Below, piece after piece: positions 35,052-44,681 of a DNA stretch of 64,000 nt. Source of the DNA: Rossellomorea vietnamensis NBRC 101237 (GTDB taxonomy: Bacteria > Bacillota > Bacilli > Bacillales > Bacillaceae_B); the NCBI RefSeq assembly GCF_001591825.1, contig NZ_BCVQ01000012.1, positions 1-64,000 of the forward strand, given 5' to 3'. A program made the translations under genes and the position numbers. Each line of letters begins with the position of its first letter. The first letter of the stretch is position 1. The notes under the pieces are model-generated. The model was not told the DNA's origin. It saw only the letters and a list, made by a program, of their open reading frames with translations, and ran no database searches.

Positions 35052-35136
35052 CTGATTAAGGGGTGAGTATGCTATGACCATTGTTCTTAACTACATTTTG
35101 AAGGCACAGCTAAATAAGCTTATCCAGCAACCTGAA

Positions 35137-35172
35137 TTAAAAGGCCACTGCCTGCAAAATGTCCGTATTCAT
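35137..35172 (-). CDS. Possible second leader ORF (11 aa)
   Basis: ATG to stop encodes MNTDILQAVAF within the leader RNA. It lacks a clear ribosome binding site and may be chance; listed because it lies exactly across the arm that pairs in the upper stem. Confidence 0.25.
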   Translation of the reverse strand: MNTDILQAVAF

Positions 35173-35179
35173 TTCACGG

Positions 35180-35203
35180 TTAGTTAAGAACGACACCTAA
35201 CAT
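35180..35203 (-). CDS. Leader peptide ORF of the MutS2-like gene (7 aa)
   Basis: ATG at 35203 is nine bases after AAAGGGAG and encodes MLGVVLN and a stop. Its last codons GTT CTT AAC TA form one arm of an 11-bp perfect inverted repeat with 35083-35093, so ribosomes on this ORF would break that stem. Its ribosome binding site can pair with 35058-35071. Confidence 0.55.
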   Translation of the reverse strand: MLGVVLN

Positions 35204-35244
35204 ATAACATACTCCCTTTGTATACACTATTTAAATTCAAGATT

Positions 35245-35273
35245 AGTTTACGACGTATTCCATCTATTGTCAA
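35245..35273 (-). promoter_or_regulatory. Strong sigma-A promoter of the leader RNA
   Basis: On the minus strand a perfect TTGACA, 17 bases, then TAAACT, placed directly after the stop of the DUF4395 gene. Transcription should begin near 35238. Confidence 0.72.
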
Positions 35274-35277
35274 TAGG

Positions 35278-35706
35278 TTACTGTAATGAACGTTTATATT
35301 GGAACCTTTTCCATTGAAAGCGGATGAAACATCCTATGCAGAATCCTGCAAGGGCGACGGACGCAGCCACAAAGACCATTCCTGAGAAGAGATAAACCCC
35401 CGTATTCCATCCTGCCAGACTACTTATGATGGAGCCTCCCAGACAGCTGACTGCAATGATATTGTTGAACCGTTGCTGCTCAGCGTCTTCCGGTGGATAC
35501 GCGGAAGGTTCTTTCTTTAAGAAGATCTTCCCTGCCTGCATGACGGGATTATACTTAAAAAGTAAAGCTGACATTCCGACCAAGAACGGAAGCAGCAAGA
35601 AAAATTCTATTTGGGACAACCATGAAAGAGCAACAGTTGTTACGATGAACCATTGATTTAACTGAACTAATGGTTTTGGTATTGAATTGGCTGGAGCTGT
35701 ACTCAT
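35278..35706 (-). CDS. DUF4395 membrane protein
   Basis: 142 residues with about four TM helices in two pairs. Family features are the FNPV/YNPV-type motif before the central loop, QQRFNNIIAVSCL, and GFCIGCFIRFQ with two Cys near the C-terminal helix, which in relatives of thiol-redox context may be functional. The ATG follows AAAGGTATGAATTAAT. Function unknown. It is not likely co-transcribed with the next gene because a new promoter lies at its end. Confidence 0.78.
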   Translation of the reverse strand: MSTAPANSIPKPLVQLNQWFIVTTVALSWLSQIEFFLLLPFLVGMSALLFKYNPVMQAGKIFLKKEPSAYPPEDAEQQRFNNIIAVSCLGGSIISSLAGWNTGVYLFSGMVFVAASVALAGFCIGCFIRFQWKRFQYKRSLQ

Positions 35707-35779
35707 ATTAATTCATACCTTTCTGATTGGAATTGATGTAATTATAGTGTATGGGAAAGAGATGAAAAAATCAAAAGAA

Positions 35780-35821
35780 AAAACCGAAACCGGCTGCCCA
35801 TTTTTGGCCGGTTTCGGTTTT
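35780..35821. terminator. Bidirectional terminator
   Basis: AAAACCGAAACCGG and CCGGTTTCGGTTTT form a 14-bp stem. On the minus strand it ends the DUF1232 gene. Confidence 0.87.
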
Positions 35822-35861
35822 CACTATTCGGACGAAACGTCTGCTCATTTCTGTCATTTCT

Positions 35862-36131
35862 TCAACTCATATTTTTTTGTAACTCTAGAGGAGCCATCTT
35901 TACCAACAATTGAAGAATGAAGGTAAACACGGCCAAATCATCGACAATCCCCAGCACTAAAAACACATCCGGGATCAAGTCAAGCGGCAGCCAGATATAA
36001 AATGCAACCAACCCCACCGATAAACCTTTCTTCAGAAAGGAAACTTCACTGGAACGAAAAAAATCAACCAAAAACGGAACTGATCTACGAACATTAAACA
36101 GAAACCGCACCCGCTTCACAAACCTTATCAT
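35862..36131 (-). CDS. DUF1232 (YkvA-like) small membrane protein
   Basis: 89 residues, with a basic N terminus and the DUF1232 core AFYIWLPLDLIPDVFLVLGIVDDLAVFTFIL, a hydrophobic helix pair with the DLIPD and DD signature (cited in part). The ATG at 36131 is best spaced from AGGTG; a GTG at 36134 is adjacent. Function unknown; family members occur across Bacilli. Confidence 0.82.
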   Translation of the reverse strand: MIRFVKRVRFLFNVRRSVPFLVDFFRSSEVSFLKKGLSVGLVAFYIWLPLDLIPDVFLVLGIVDDLAVFTFILQLLVKMAPLELQKNMS

Positions 36132-36224
36132 CACATCATCACCTGTTTGTTTTTTTCGTTATCATAGCACACAAACAAGAGAAAGAACCTTACCAGGAAA
36201 CTTTAGCTGCTACTATTCAGCATC

Positions 36225-36366
36225 GATTTTTGGCTCATTCGAGGGAAACGTTCGTTTTCCTCGCCTTTCAGCAAAAGCTGAAAGGTCCCCAAGTGACACA
36301 AAAGCCCGGGCACAAATGCATTTGTGCCCGGGCTTTTGTGTCACTTGGGGAAATGAGCCAAAAATC
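36225..36366. repeat. 142-bp cloverleaf palindromic element
   Basis: A perfect 15-bp outer stem (36225-36239 with 36352-36366) encloses three hairpins laid end to end: 36240-36263 (10 bp, one G-T), 36264-36285 (9 bp, AAAA loop) and 36287-36350, a perfect 64-base palindrome centred on ATGCAT. Only T36286 and A36351 are unpaired at the junction. It lies between divergent genes, has no ORF and no target duplication I can see. It may be a non-autonomous mobile repeat or a structured RNA. Confidence 0.9.
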
Positions 36367-36487
36367 ACTTCAAACAAAATAATATCCTATGGTACCTTTT
36401 TTCTTCAAATCCTATCTTTACTTATGTAAATACCCCGTAAATTTATCACTGTTCCTGCTAACACTCTATCTTTTTAGCATACTTGCG

Positions 36488-36496
36488 TGTTATAAT
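36488..36496 (+). promoter_or_regulatory. Extended -10 promoter of the ABC-F gene
   Basis: TGT followed by a perfect TATAAT; no good -35. It lies about 35 bases before the start codon region. Confidence 0.5.
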
Positions 36497-36508
36497 CTTT
36501 TAGATTGA

Positions 36509-38131
<1,623 letters not shown>

Positions 38132-38144
38132 CAAGATATAAACA

Positions 38145-38180
38145 AAAAAGCAGATGCCGAAAAATCGGTTTCTGCTTTTT
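38145..38180. terminator. Bidirectional terminator between ABC-F gene and recQ
   Basis: AAAAAAGCAGA and TCTGCTTTTTT pair, with an inner CCGA/TCGG stem. Confidence 0.85.
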
Positions 38181-38197
38181 TTCATATGTGACAAGGG

Positions 38198-40327
38198 TTA
38201 TGAGCTTTGTCCGCTCTTGACTAAGTACCCTTTGATTTGAAAATAGCTGATGTCTTTCGGCAGCTCTTCTTTAATTGGTTTCAACAGGTCCGTCCCTGCC
38301 TTTGAAACCGCTTCTTCAATCAGGCTTTCCTCTTCATCTGTAAATAGGATGCTCCAATCATCAAGGATGCCTTCCTGAAAGGTACGGATGATATGATTTT
38401 CAATCGTAGCCGTACTCATACCCCGCTCTTTCGCAATTTCTTTAATCCCTTTGTGATCCTTAAATAAGGCATAGCTGATTAAATAAGATGCCGTATCAGA
38501 ATGATTCACCTTCCGTGCAGGCGCAGGCTTCACTGTCTCCACCTGATGTGTTGGATTTTCTTCTAAGAATGCTGAGATTTCCTCTATGAACACTTCTCCA
38601 TAGCGATCCTTCTTACTTTCCCCCACTCCACTTACCTGAAGAAATTCTTCTGAGGTTTTCGGCAGTTTCACACACATATCCTGTAATGCCTTATCCGAGA
38701 AAATGACAAATGGAGGGACCCCTTCTGATTCTGCAATGGATTTCCGGAGGGCTCTGAGGGTCTGAAATAAACCATCTTCCTTAGGGATAATGGCAGAAAC
38801 CGTAGGCTGTACCTTTCTGGATACGGCTCTCTCTCCCATCAATACCTCTTTCCCCTTGGATGACACCTTCAGAACGGGAAAACTGCCACCCTCCACCTGA
38901 ATGATCCCTTCAGAAATCAAATAATCGATGAACAGTCCGACTTCTTTCTGAGATTGATCCTTCATTAATCCATAGGTGGATAACCTGTCGAATCCCCAGT
39001 CAAGTATTTTCTTATTCTTTGATCCCGTTAACACTCCACTGATAAGGGAGGTTCCAAACCTCTCATTCATCCTCATCATACAGGATAAGACCATTTGTGC
39101 TTCCTTTGTGACATCTTCGGATTCTCTCTCATCAAGGCAATTGCTGCAATGGCCGCATGCTTCCTCTACGCGCTCCCCGAAATATGTCAGAATGTAGTTC
39201 TGTAAACAGGATTCGGTATGAACAAAATCGACCATGTCACGTAATTTCTGCATTTCGTTCTGATGCAATTCCGGATTGATGATATTTTGATCAATGATGT
39301 ACCGCTGCGTCTGGATATCCTGTGGGGAAAACAATAACACACACTCGCTATCCACTCCATCACGGCCTGCCCTGCCGGCCTCTTGATAGTACCCTTCCAT
39401 ATTCTTCGGAATTTGATAGTGAATCACGAAACGGACATTCGACTTATTGATTCCCATTCCAAACGCATTGGTCGCTATCATGATCGTGATGGAATCATTC
39501 AGGAATGCTTCCTGCTGTTCCTGCCTTAATGTGTCAGAAAGCCCGCCATGATATTTCCCGACGGCTACTCCTTTTTTCTCAAAAAATAGATAAAGGTTTT
39601 CCACTTCTTTGCGTGTCGCACAATAGATAATGCCCGAATGCTGCTGATTCTTTTTTACATACCCTTCTACCCAACGCTTTCGATCTTCTCCTTTTACTAC
39701 CTGGAAAAATAAGTTCGTCCTCTGAAAGCCAGTTAATACTTTGTATTTTTCCGGAATGTGCAAGTGATGAAGGATATCGGATTGCACCTGGGGAGTGGCT
39801 GTCGCTGTAAGAGCAAGAATCGCTGGATTTGAACGGAGCTGGTTCACTGCGTTGTAGATCCCTAAATAACTGGGTCTGAAATCATGTCCCCATTGGGATA
39901 AGCAATGGGCTTCGTCTACAGCTACAAGGGGAATGGGCAAGGTATTCAGGAAACGAATAAAACCATACGATTCCAATCGCTCCGGGGCAATATAAACAAG
40001 CTTGTATTCCCCTGATGATATCTCCTCCATTCTATTATCTACTTCACTGTTTGATAGGGTACTATTAATAAAGGTAGCGGGAATGCCTTGATGAACCAAT
40101 GAATCCACCTGGTCCTTCATCAGGGAAATAAGGGGTGAGATCACCAGGGTCACGCCATCGAGCATCAGTGCGGGAATCTGGTAACAAAGTGATTTCCCAC
40201 CACCAGTGGGCATAATGCCGACTGTGTTTTTTCCGTCTAGTATGTATTCAATGATCCTTGCTTGACCATCCCTGAATTCATCATAACCAAAGTATTGCTT
40301 TAATACTTTTTTTGCTTCTGTGATCAA
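38198..40327 (-). CDS. recQ: RecQ family ATP-dependent DNA helicase
   Basis: 3'-5' DNA helicase of 709 residues for recombination and fork repair. Helicase motifs run in order: GIMPTGGGKSLCYQIP (I), DEAHCLSQWGHDFRPSY (II and the RecQ aromatic loop), ALTATATP (III), then domain 2 with QEAGRAGRDG (VI). The zinc-binding region has Cys residues at CGHCSNC. A winged helix, an HRDC domain (about 515-590) and a C-terminal helix-turn-helix region (KGIKEIAKERGMSTATIENHI) follow. The TTG start is set by TTGGAGGGAAGATAG. Longer than the shortest Bacillus RecQ because of the HRDC and HTH parts. Confidence 0.94.
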   Translation of the reverse strand: MITEAKKVLKQYFGYDEFRDGQARIIEYILDGKNTVGIMPTGGGKSLCYQIPALMLDGVTLVISPLISLMKDQVDSLVHQGIPATFINSTLSNSEVDNRMEEISSGEYKLVYIAPERLESYGFIRFLNTLPIPLVAVDEAHCLSQWGHDFRPSYLGIYNAVNQLRSNPAILALTATATPQVQSDILHHLHIPEKYKVLTGFQRTNLFFQVVKGEDRKRWVEGYVKKNQQHSGIIYCATRKEVENLYLFFEKKGVAVGKYHGGLSDTLRQEQQEAFLNDSITIMIATNAFGMGINKSNVRFVIHYQIPKNMEGYYQEAGRAGRDGVDSECVLLFSPQDIQTQRYIIDQNIINPELHQNEMQKLRDMVDFVHTESCLQNYILTYFGERVEEACGHCSNCLDERESEDVTKEAQMVLSCMMRMNERFGTSLISGVLTGSKNKKILDWGFDRLSTYGLMKDQSQKEVGLFIDYLISEGIIQVEGGSFPVLKVSSKGKEVLMGERAVSRKVQPTVSAIIPKEDGLFQTLRALRKSIAESEGVPPFVIFSDKALQDMCVKLPKTSEEFLQVSGVGESKKDRYGEVFIEEISAFLEENPTHQVETVKPAPARKVNHSDTASYLISYALFKDHKGIKEIAKERGMSTATIENHIIRTFQEGILDDWSILFTDEEESLIEEAVSKAGTDLLKPIKEELPKDISYFQIKGYLVKSGQSS

Positions 40328-40410
40328 CTATCTTCCCTCCAAATGATGTCCTTTCCCTATATTGTATTAAAGAAAAGGGGAAGTGCCAATAGGAAGTCCA
40401 AAGTTCCCAA

Positions 40411-40444
40411 AAAAAGCCCCCACATACTCCGTATTGAGGGGGCG
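40411..40444 (-). terminator. Terminator of the amidohydrolase gene
   Basis: On the minus strand GCCCCCTC and GGGGGC pair around an A/T-rich loop and are followed by seven T. Confidence 0.8.
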
Positions 40445-40455
40445 ATTCCAAATAC

Positions 40456-42057
40456 TTATAACGAATAGACCTTCTTACCATTATGCCATGTTTCTACAAC
40501 CCTGATGTTGTTTAATTCATCGCTTGAAACCTCCATGGGATGCCGATCCAGCAGGATCAAATCTGCCCGTTCTCCTTCCGAAAGGGTTCCTGAATTATGT
40601 GGTTCATTTAATTCGATGATGGTGGGCATGGATGTATATCCCCTATACGCTTCATTCACTGTCAGCTTTTCCTGGGGCTGCCAGCCACCTGATGGATTTC
40701 CAGTAAGGTCGGTCCTGTTCACGGCTGCAAACATACCCTCGAAGGGATCGATGGAACCAATAGGCAAGTCCGAGCTTAATGTATAAGGGATTCCCCGATT
40801 TACGATACTTTTAAATGCATCGCAGTAGGGAGCAAGATCCTCCCCTACCCATTTGACTTTTTGGTTCCATTCCCCCATCAAGAAAGAAGGCTGAGTTTCA
40901 ATCGTGGGTTTGAGCTTTTCTAATCGGTATAGTAAGTCCTCCCCCAAGGTTTGAGCATGGATGATCCTGTGATGATACGTATCGGTTCGCGCTTCTTTCT
41001 GTTCGAGTGCAGTAATCGCCTGTTCAACCGCTTGATCACCGATGGCATGCATGGCCACCTGCATTCGATTTTCACCTGCCAGCCTTACCAATTCATTTAA
41101 CTCTTCCTGGGTATAGATCAAGATGCCGTTTGTATCAGGCTGGTCCTTGTAAGGGATCCTCATGGCCGAGGTATGAAGACGTTGAGTCCCATCAAGGAAT
41201 ATCTTCACTGCGCCCACTTTCACGTGTTCTGTTCCTTCGCCTGTCCGTTCTGGATGGCGCTCGAGAAAATCGTGCAGATGCTGTTTTTTAAAGATGTAAT
41301 GATGCAAATATACTCTGATCGGTAATTCCCCTTCTTCTTCCAACCCGGTATAGGCCTTCCACAACCTGTCATAAGAACCAATGAAATTCAGGTCGTCCGT
41401 GTGAAGTGTAGTAATCCCATGCTTGAGCATATGGGGAATCCCGTGTTTGATTGCATCCTTGGCATCTTCACTGCTTCTACCCCGGAAATGATGTTTGATG
41501 AAATGTACGGCACTATCCTTGAAACGACCTGTCCATTCCCCGCTGTCATCTGTTTCTTTGAAAGCATCTGGAATTTCGTTGAATTCTTCTTCATCCTTTA
41601 ACAAATCCATGACCTTATGATTCACAATGCATTCATGACCGTCCTGATGAAGAAAAAACATATACGTATGTAAATGCAATTCATCCAGATCCTTACCGGT
41701 CAAAAGATCATTTCGATCCTTAAACTCACTATCATCAAGGCCTCTTCCTACGACCCAATCCCCATTCTCCATCTCAGGGTAATATTCAAGAACCTCCTTT
41801 TTCATTTCCTCCCAGCTTGTCACATGTCTAAGGTCGAGTTCCCTCTTCATTAATCCATACCGTAAAAAATGCATGTGTGAATCATGAAATGCCGGGGACA
41901 GCACTCTTTCCATCCCATCGACCGTTTCCCCGTTTTCGGTTTTTCTTTCTCCTTCTGTGATCTCGGTTATCCTTCCCTCCTCGACCGTTACACTATACTT
42001 CTTAGTCGGGTTGGTATATTCATGACCGTCATATAATCGAACATTCGAAATCTTCAC
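40456..42057 (-). CDS. Metal-dependent amidohydrolase (YtcJ-like)
   Basis: Amidohydrolase family 3 enzyme of 533 residues with a TIM-barrel. SPAFHDSHMHFLRYG holds the HxH metal ligands, VGAVKIFLDGTQ the bridging Lys region, HAIGDQAVEQAI and HAQTLGEDLLYR further His ligands, and LSSDLPIGSIDPFEGM the catalytic Asp. The GTG start follows AAGGAGGAAGAGTGTA. Relatives hydrolyse N-substituted formamides or are of unknown substrate. Confidence 0.85.
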   Translation of the reverse strand: MKISNVRLYDGHEYTNPTKKYSVTVEEGRITEITEGERKTENGETVDGMERVLSPAFHDSHMHFLRYGLMKRELDLRHVTSWEEMKKEVLEYYPEMENGDWVVGRGLDDSEFKDRNDLLTGKDLDELHLHTYMFFLHQDGHECIVNHKVMDLLKDEEEFNEIPDAFKETDDSGEWTGRFKDSAVHFIKHHFRGRSSEDAKDAIKHGIPHMLKHGITTLHTDDLNFIGSYDRLWKAYTGLEEEGELPIRVYLHHYIFKKQHLHDFLERHPERTGEGTEHVKVGAVKIFLDGTQRLHTSAMRIPYKDQPDTNGILIYTQEELNELVRLAGENRMQVAMHAIGDQAVEQAITALEQKEARTDTYHHRIIHAQTLGEDLLYRLEKLKPTIETQPSFLMGEWNQKVKWVGEDLAPYCDAFKSIVNRGIPYTLSSDLPIGSIDPFEGMFAAVNRTDLTGNPSGGWQPQEKLTVNEAYRGYTSMPTIIELNEPHNSGTLSEGERADLILLDRHPMEVSSDELNNIRVVETWHNGKKVYSL

Positions 42058-42118
42058 TACACTCTTCCTCCTTAAAGTTGACTATACTCTTTTATACCTC
42101 AACCCAATTCGATTAAAC

Positions 42119-42155
42119 GTAAAAAAGCTGTACATGCATAGTCGCATGTACAGCC
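42119..42155 (-). terminator. Terminator of the 44-residue gene
   Basis: On the minus strand GGCTGTACATGC and GCATGTACAGC pair around GACTAT, followed by a T-run. Confidence 0.82.
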
Positions 42156-42166
42156 TCTTCAATGAA

Positions 42167-42301
42167 TCAGAACCATCTTACTGTTTTTTCTTCTTTATTT
42201 TCGTCAACTGGTTTGGACAGCTTCCAAAAACCGTCCCAAACAGTTTCTTTACGCTCATTTTCAACGGAAGTACTTTTCACTTCTTTCTCTTTCTTGGACA
42301 T
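42167..42301 (-). CDS. Small charged protein of unknown function (44 aa)
   Basis: A short gene with an excellent AAAGGAGGGA site seven bases before ATG and its own terminator. The protein starts MSKKEKEVKSTS, is rich in Lys and Glu, and has aromatic residues in TVWDGFWKLSKPVDE and at the end (VRWF). No family recognised. The Trp-rich segment could form a short amphipathic helix. The opposite-strand frames here are shadows. Confidence 0.7.
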   Translation of the reverse strand: MSKKEKEVKSTSVENERKETVWDGFWKLSKPVDENKEEKTVRWF

Positions 42302-42408
42302 GATGCTCCCTCCTTTAATACATAAATACATTACATACTATTCAAATGTAAAAAAAGAGTTTAATCATTTTTTTGCAATTCTTGAAGCAGTTACGAACCG
42401 GATAGAAA

Positions 42409-42436
42409 AAAGAACCAATCCGGGGATTGGTTCTTT
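42409..42436 (-). terminator. Terminator of the YdjO-like gene
   Basis: AAAGAACCAATC and GATTGGTTCTTT pair around CGGG, with A/T runs on both sides. Confidence 0.82.
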
Positions 42437-42444
42437 ACGTTCAA

Positions 42445-42660
42445 TCAGGATGATTTCATTGTTGGATGGGGATTATCCACCACTTGCAATACTTTAGTGG
42501 AAGTCACCATATCTTCTTTACAAAGTGGACACTTAGGTGTATCTTCACTCTTGAAATTATCTCTCATCCAGCCCTTACAATCTTCAGCGGAACAAGCCCA
42601 AATCTTTGTTTCCTCTGTTTTTATTTCTTCCTCAACTTGATTTCTACGACCAAAAGCCAT
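42445..42660 (-). CDS. YdjO-like cold-inducible zinc-ribbon protein
   Basis: 71 residues with two Cys pairs, WACSAEDCKGWMRDNF and PKCPLCKEDM, forming a zinc ribbon. The pattern WxCxxxDCxGWxRxNF with DTPxCPLC is that of B. subtilis YdjO, which is annotated as cold-inducible; this is recalled. The ATG follows AAAGGAGGACGTTCA. The biochemical role is unknown. Confidence 0.82.
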   Translation of the reverse strand: MAFGRRNQVEEEIKTEETKIWACSAEDCKGWMRDNFKSEDTPKCPLCKEDMVTSTKVLQVVDNPHPTMKSS

Positions 42661-42878
42661 TGAACGTCCTCCTTTAAGGTAAGTAGGATTTCCTTGCTAT
42701 GCTTTCTAACAGGAAAATATTGATTGTGGTAATTTATGCTGCAGATAGTATGTGGTCAGTAATAGTACGTTAATAATCGGATAAAATGCATCGATTATTT
42801 CCATTATACCATACTTGACTCCATTTTAATATATCAACACGAAAGTATGGGCTTTATGTAAAGATGGAAAGACCCGAA

Positions 42879-43010
42879 TCATTTTTTCATTTTGTTCCTT
42901 GAGGATGGAGCCTTTACTCCACCTGACATCTCCTGGCTTGTCGTACCTTGCCCTTCTACTTGAGAAGAACCGAGAGTGGCTTTAGATGCATCCTTTTTCC
43001 TGTTACTCAT
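42879..43010 (-). CDS. YuzL-like small protein (43 aa)
   Basis: A short gene missed by length filters: GGGAGGTG is placed eight bases before the ATG at 43010. The protein begins MSNRKKDASKATLGSSQVEG, continues QGTTSQEMSGG and ends in a basic SSRNKMKK. Basic ends with a small-residue middle resemble the YuzL family of sporulating Bacilli, by memory. No TM segment and no Cys. Confidence 0.65.
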   Translation of the reverse strand: MSNRKKDASKATLGSSQVEGQGTTSQEMSGGVKAPSSRNKMKK

Positions 43011-43142
43011 CGAAATCACCTCCCTTTCTACCGTTCCCATGAACCTCTTATTTTATGTACATCACAAATAAATTCAATCGGCCCTTTCAATGAGTAAGAA
43101 ACAGGGACATGGGAAATCTAATCATTAAATTAAGGTTTTAGG

Positions 43143-44669
43143 GTGTTGAGGTCTGTGTTCAAACGAAGAGAAATGAAGAAGAGTATAGATCAAGGTCCCC
43201 CCCACAGCTTAAATATCGAGGACTTCCACAAGGAATTACTTGCTATGGTGAGCAACAGTGAAGACTTAGTATTCAGGGTCATCACCAAAAGGGATCAAAA
43301 AATCGCAGTGGCTTATTTTGACGATTTGATTAACCCCACCTCCATGCAGGATAGCATTGTCAGGCCACTTGAGGAATCAAGCGACGATCTGAACTATCAT
43401 CTGATCAAAAATACGATTAATATTGCAAAGCTTACAACAACGAATGCCATTACTGATGTTGTCGATAATCTTGTGAATGGGACCGCTTATATCTTTAAAG
43501 AGGGGGATACCCATGGGGTATTAGCGGATGTGGCAGATAAAGGCACACGGGCACTTGAAAAGGCGGAAACCGAATCATTGGTGTTTGGGCCGAAAATCTC
43601 ATTCACTGAATCCATTACGAAGAATCTCAATTTGATTCGCTCAAACATCAACGACCCAAAATTATGTGTCGAGACCTTTATGGTTGGCTCGAGAACGAAA
43701 AAAAAGGTGCAAATGGTTTATATAAAAGATATTGCAGAGGAAGAAAACGTCAATACGTTCAGACAACGGGTGACAAATATTGAAATTGACAGCATTGTGG
43801 ATTCCACTGTACTTGCTCAATTGATTGAGGATAATTCTTTCACCTTCTTCCCGCAATTCATTACGACGGAGCTTCCCGACCGGTGCACCATTTCCCTTCT
43901 ACACGGTAAGATTGCTTTACTTGTGGATCGCAGTCCCACGGCGATTATCGGACCTTCCACATTCATGAATTTCTTTGAATCCACAGAAGATATTTATATG
44001 AGATGGAATATGGGTACATTTCTCCGGATGATCCGCTTTGTAGCGATCTTTTTTTCTATACTTTTGACTCCGGCTTATGTAGCCGTCCTAACGTATCATT
44101 ACGAAGTCATTCCTTCTGCTCTCTTAGTTTCATTGGGGCAATCACGGTCGAATGTGCCTTTCCCCCCTGTCTTCGAAGCCTTGTTATTGGAATTTATCAT
44201 TGAATTATTAAGGGAAGCCGGAGCCAGGTTGCCAACCAAGGTGGGACAGACGATGGGTATCGTGGGTGGTATTGTCATCGGGCAGGCGTCCGTTCAAGCG
44301 GGATTCACCAGTAATATCCTGATTATCATCATTGCGATTTCCGCGCTTGGATCCTTTACTGCCCCCAGTTATGCCATCGGGACTGCCGTTCGGATCATAC
44401 GTTTCCCAATCATCGTCATGGCAGGATTATATGGCGGGGTCGGAATCATGTTTTGCTTTTGCTTTATCTTGATTCATTTACTGAAGATCACAACATTGGG
44501 AAGACCCTACTTATCTCCCATCTATCCATTCAGGTTTTCAGATTTGAAATACAGCATATTCCGCATGCCATATCAGTATTTAGTCAAACGTCCCGTATCT
44601 AATCATCCCATTGACAAGGGACGTATCCCGATCAAAAAAGCCAAAATGAAAAAAGACGTCGATGAGTAA
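43143..44669 (+). CDS. Spore germinant receptor subunit A (GerA family)
   Basis: A-subunit of a germinant receptor in the spore inner membrane. An N-terminal soluble domain of about 280 residues contains SPTAIIGPSTFMNFFES before the first TM helix; five or so helices follow, with SRSNVPFPPVFEALLLEFIIELLREAGARLP (cited in part) and GQTMGIVGGIVIGQASVQAG, all GerA hallmarks. Start uncertain: GTG 43143, TTG 43146, GTG 43155 and ATG 43173 are in frame, none with an ideal site. A weak sigma-G-like pair lies near 43091 and 43115 (TGAGTA, AATCTAA). First gene of A-B-C. Confidence 0.92.
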   Translation: MLRSVFKRREMKKSIDQGPPHSLNIEDFHKELLAMVSNSEDLVFRVITKRDQKIAVAYFDDLINPTSMQDSIVRPLEESSDDLNYHLIKNTINIAKLTTTNAITDVVDNLVNGTAYIFKEGDTHGVLADVADKGTRALEKAETESLVFGPKISFTESITKNLNLIRSNINDPKLCVETFMVGSRTKKKVQMVYIKDIAEEENVNTFRQRVTNIEIDSIVDSTVLAQLIEDNSFTFFPQFITTELPDRCTISLLHGKIALLVDRSPTAIIGPSTFMNFFESTEDIYMRWNMGTFLRMIRFVAIFFSILLTPAYVAVLTYHYEVIPSALLVSLGQSRSNVPFPPVFEALLLEFIIELLREAGARLPTKVGQTMGIVGGIVIGQASVQAGFTSNILIIIIAISALGSFTAPSYAIGTAVRIIRFPIIVMAGLYGGVGIMFCFCFILIHLLKITTLGRPYLSPIYPFRFSDLKYSIFRMPYQYLVKRPVSNHPIDKGRIPIKKAKMKKDVDE

Positions 44670-44681
44670 AGGGTGATATGT

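Larger units (their letters stand above)
35018..35238 (-). promoter_or_regulatory. Structured attenuator leader RNA of the MutS2-like gene
   Basis: About 220 bases of leader RNA. Nested inverted repeats are: CATACTC/GAGTATG (35208-35214 with 35065-35071), an 11-bp arm (35181-35191 with 35083-35093), an 8-bp arm (35155-35162 with 35093-35100), a small hairpin at 35163-35179, then the terminator. AGCTGTGC (35104-35111) can instead invade the terminator 3' arm (35027-35034). The layout, with promoter, leader ORF, mutually exclusive stems and terminator, matches ribosome-mediated attenuators. A free-standing structured RNA is the alternative. Confidence 0.68.

Noticed and set aside
35018-35240. 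6S RNA or another free-standing non-coding RNA
   Set aside because: The long nested stem and promoter would fit, but the leader ORF with ribosome binding site, the antiterminator match and the position before a same-strand gene fit an attenuator better. Not fully excluded.
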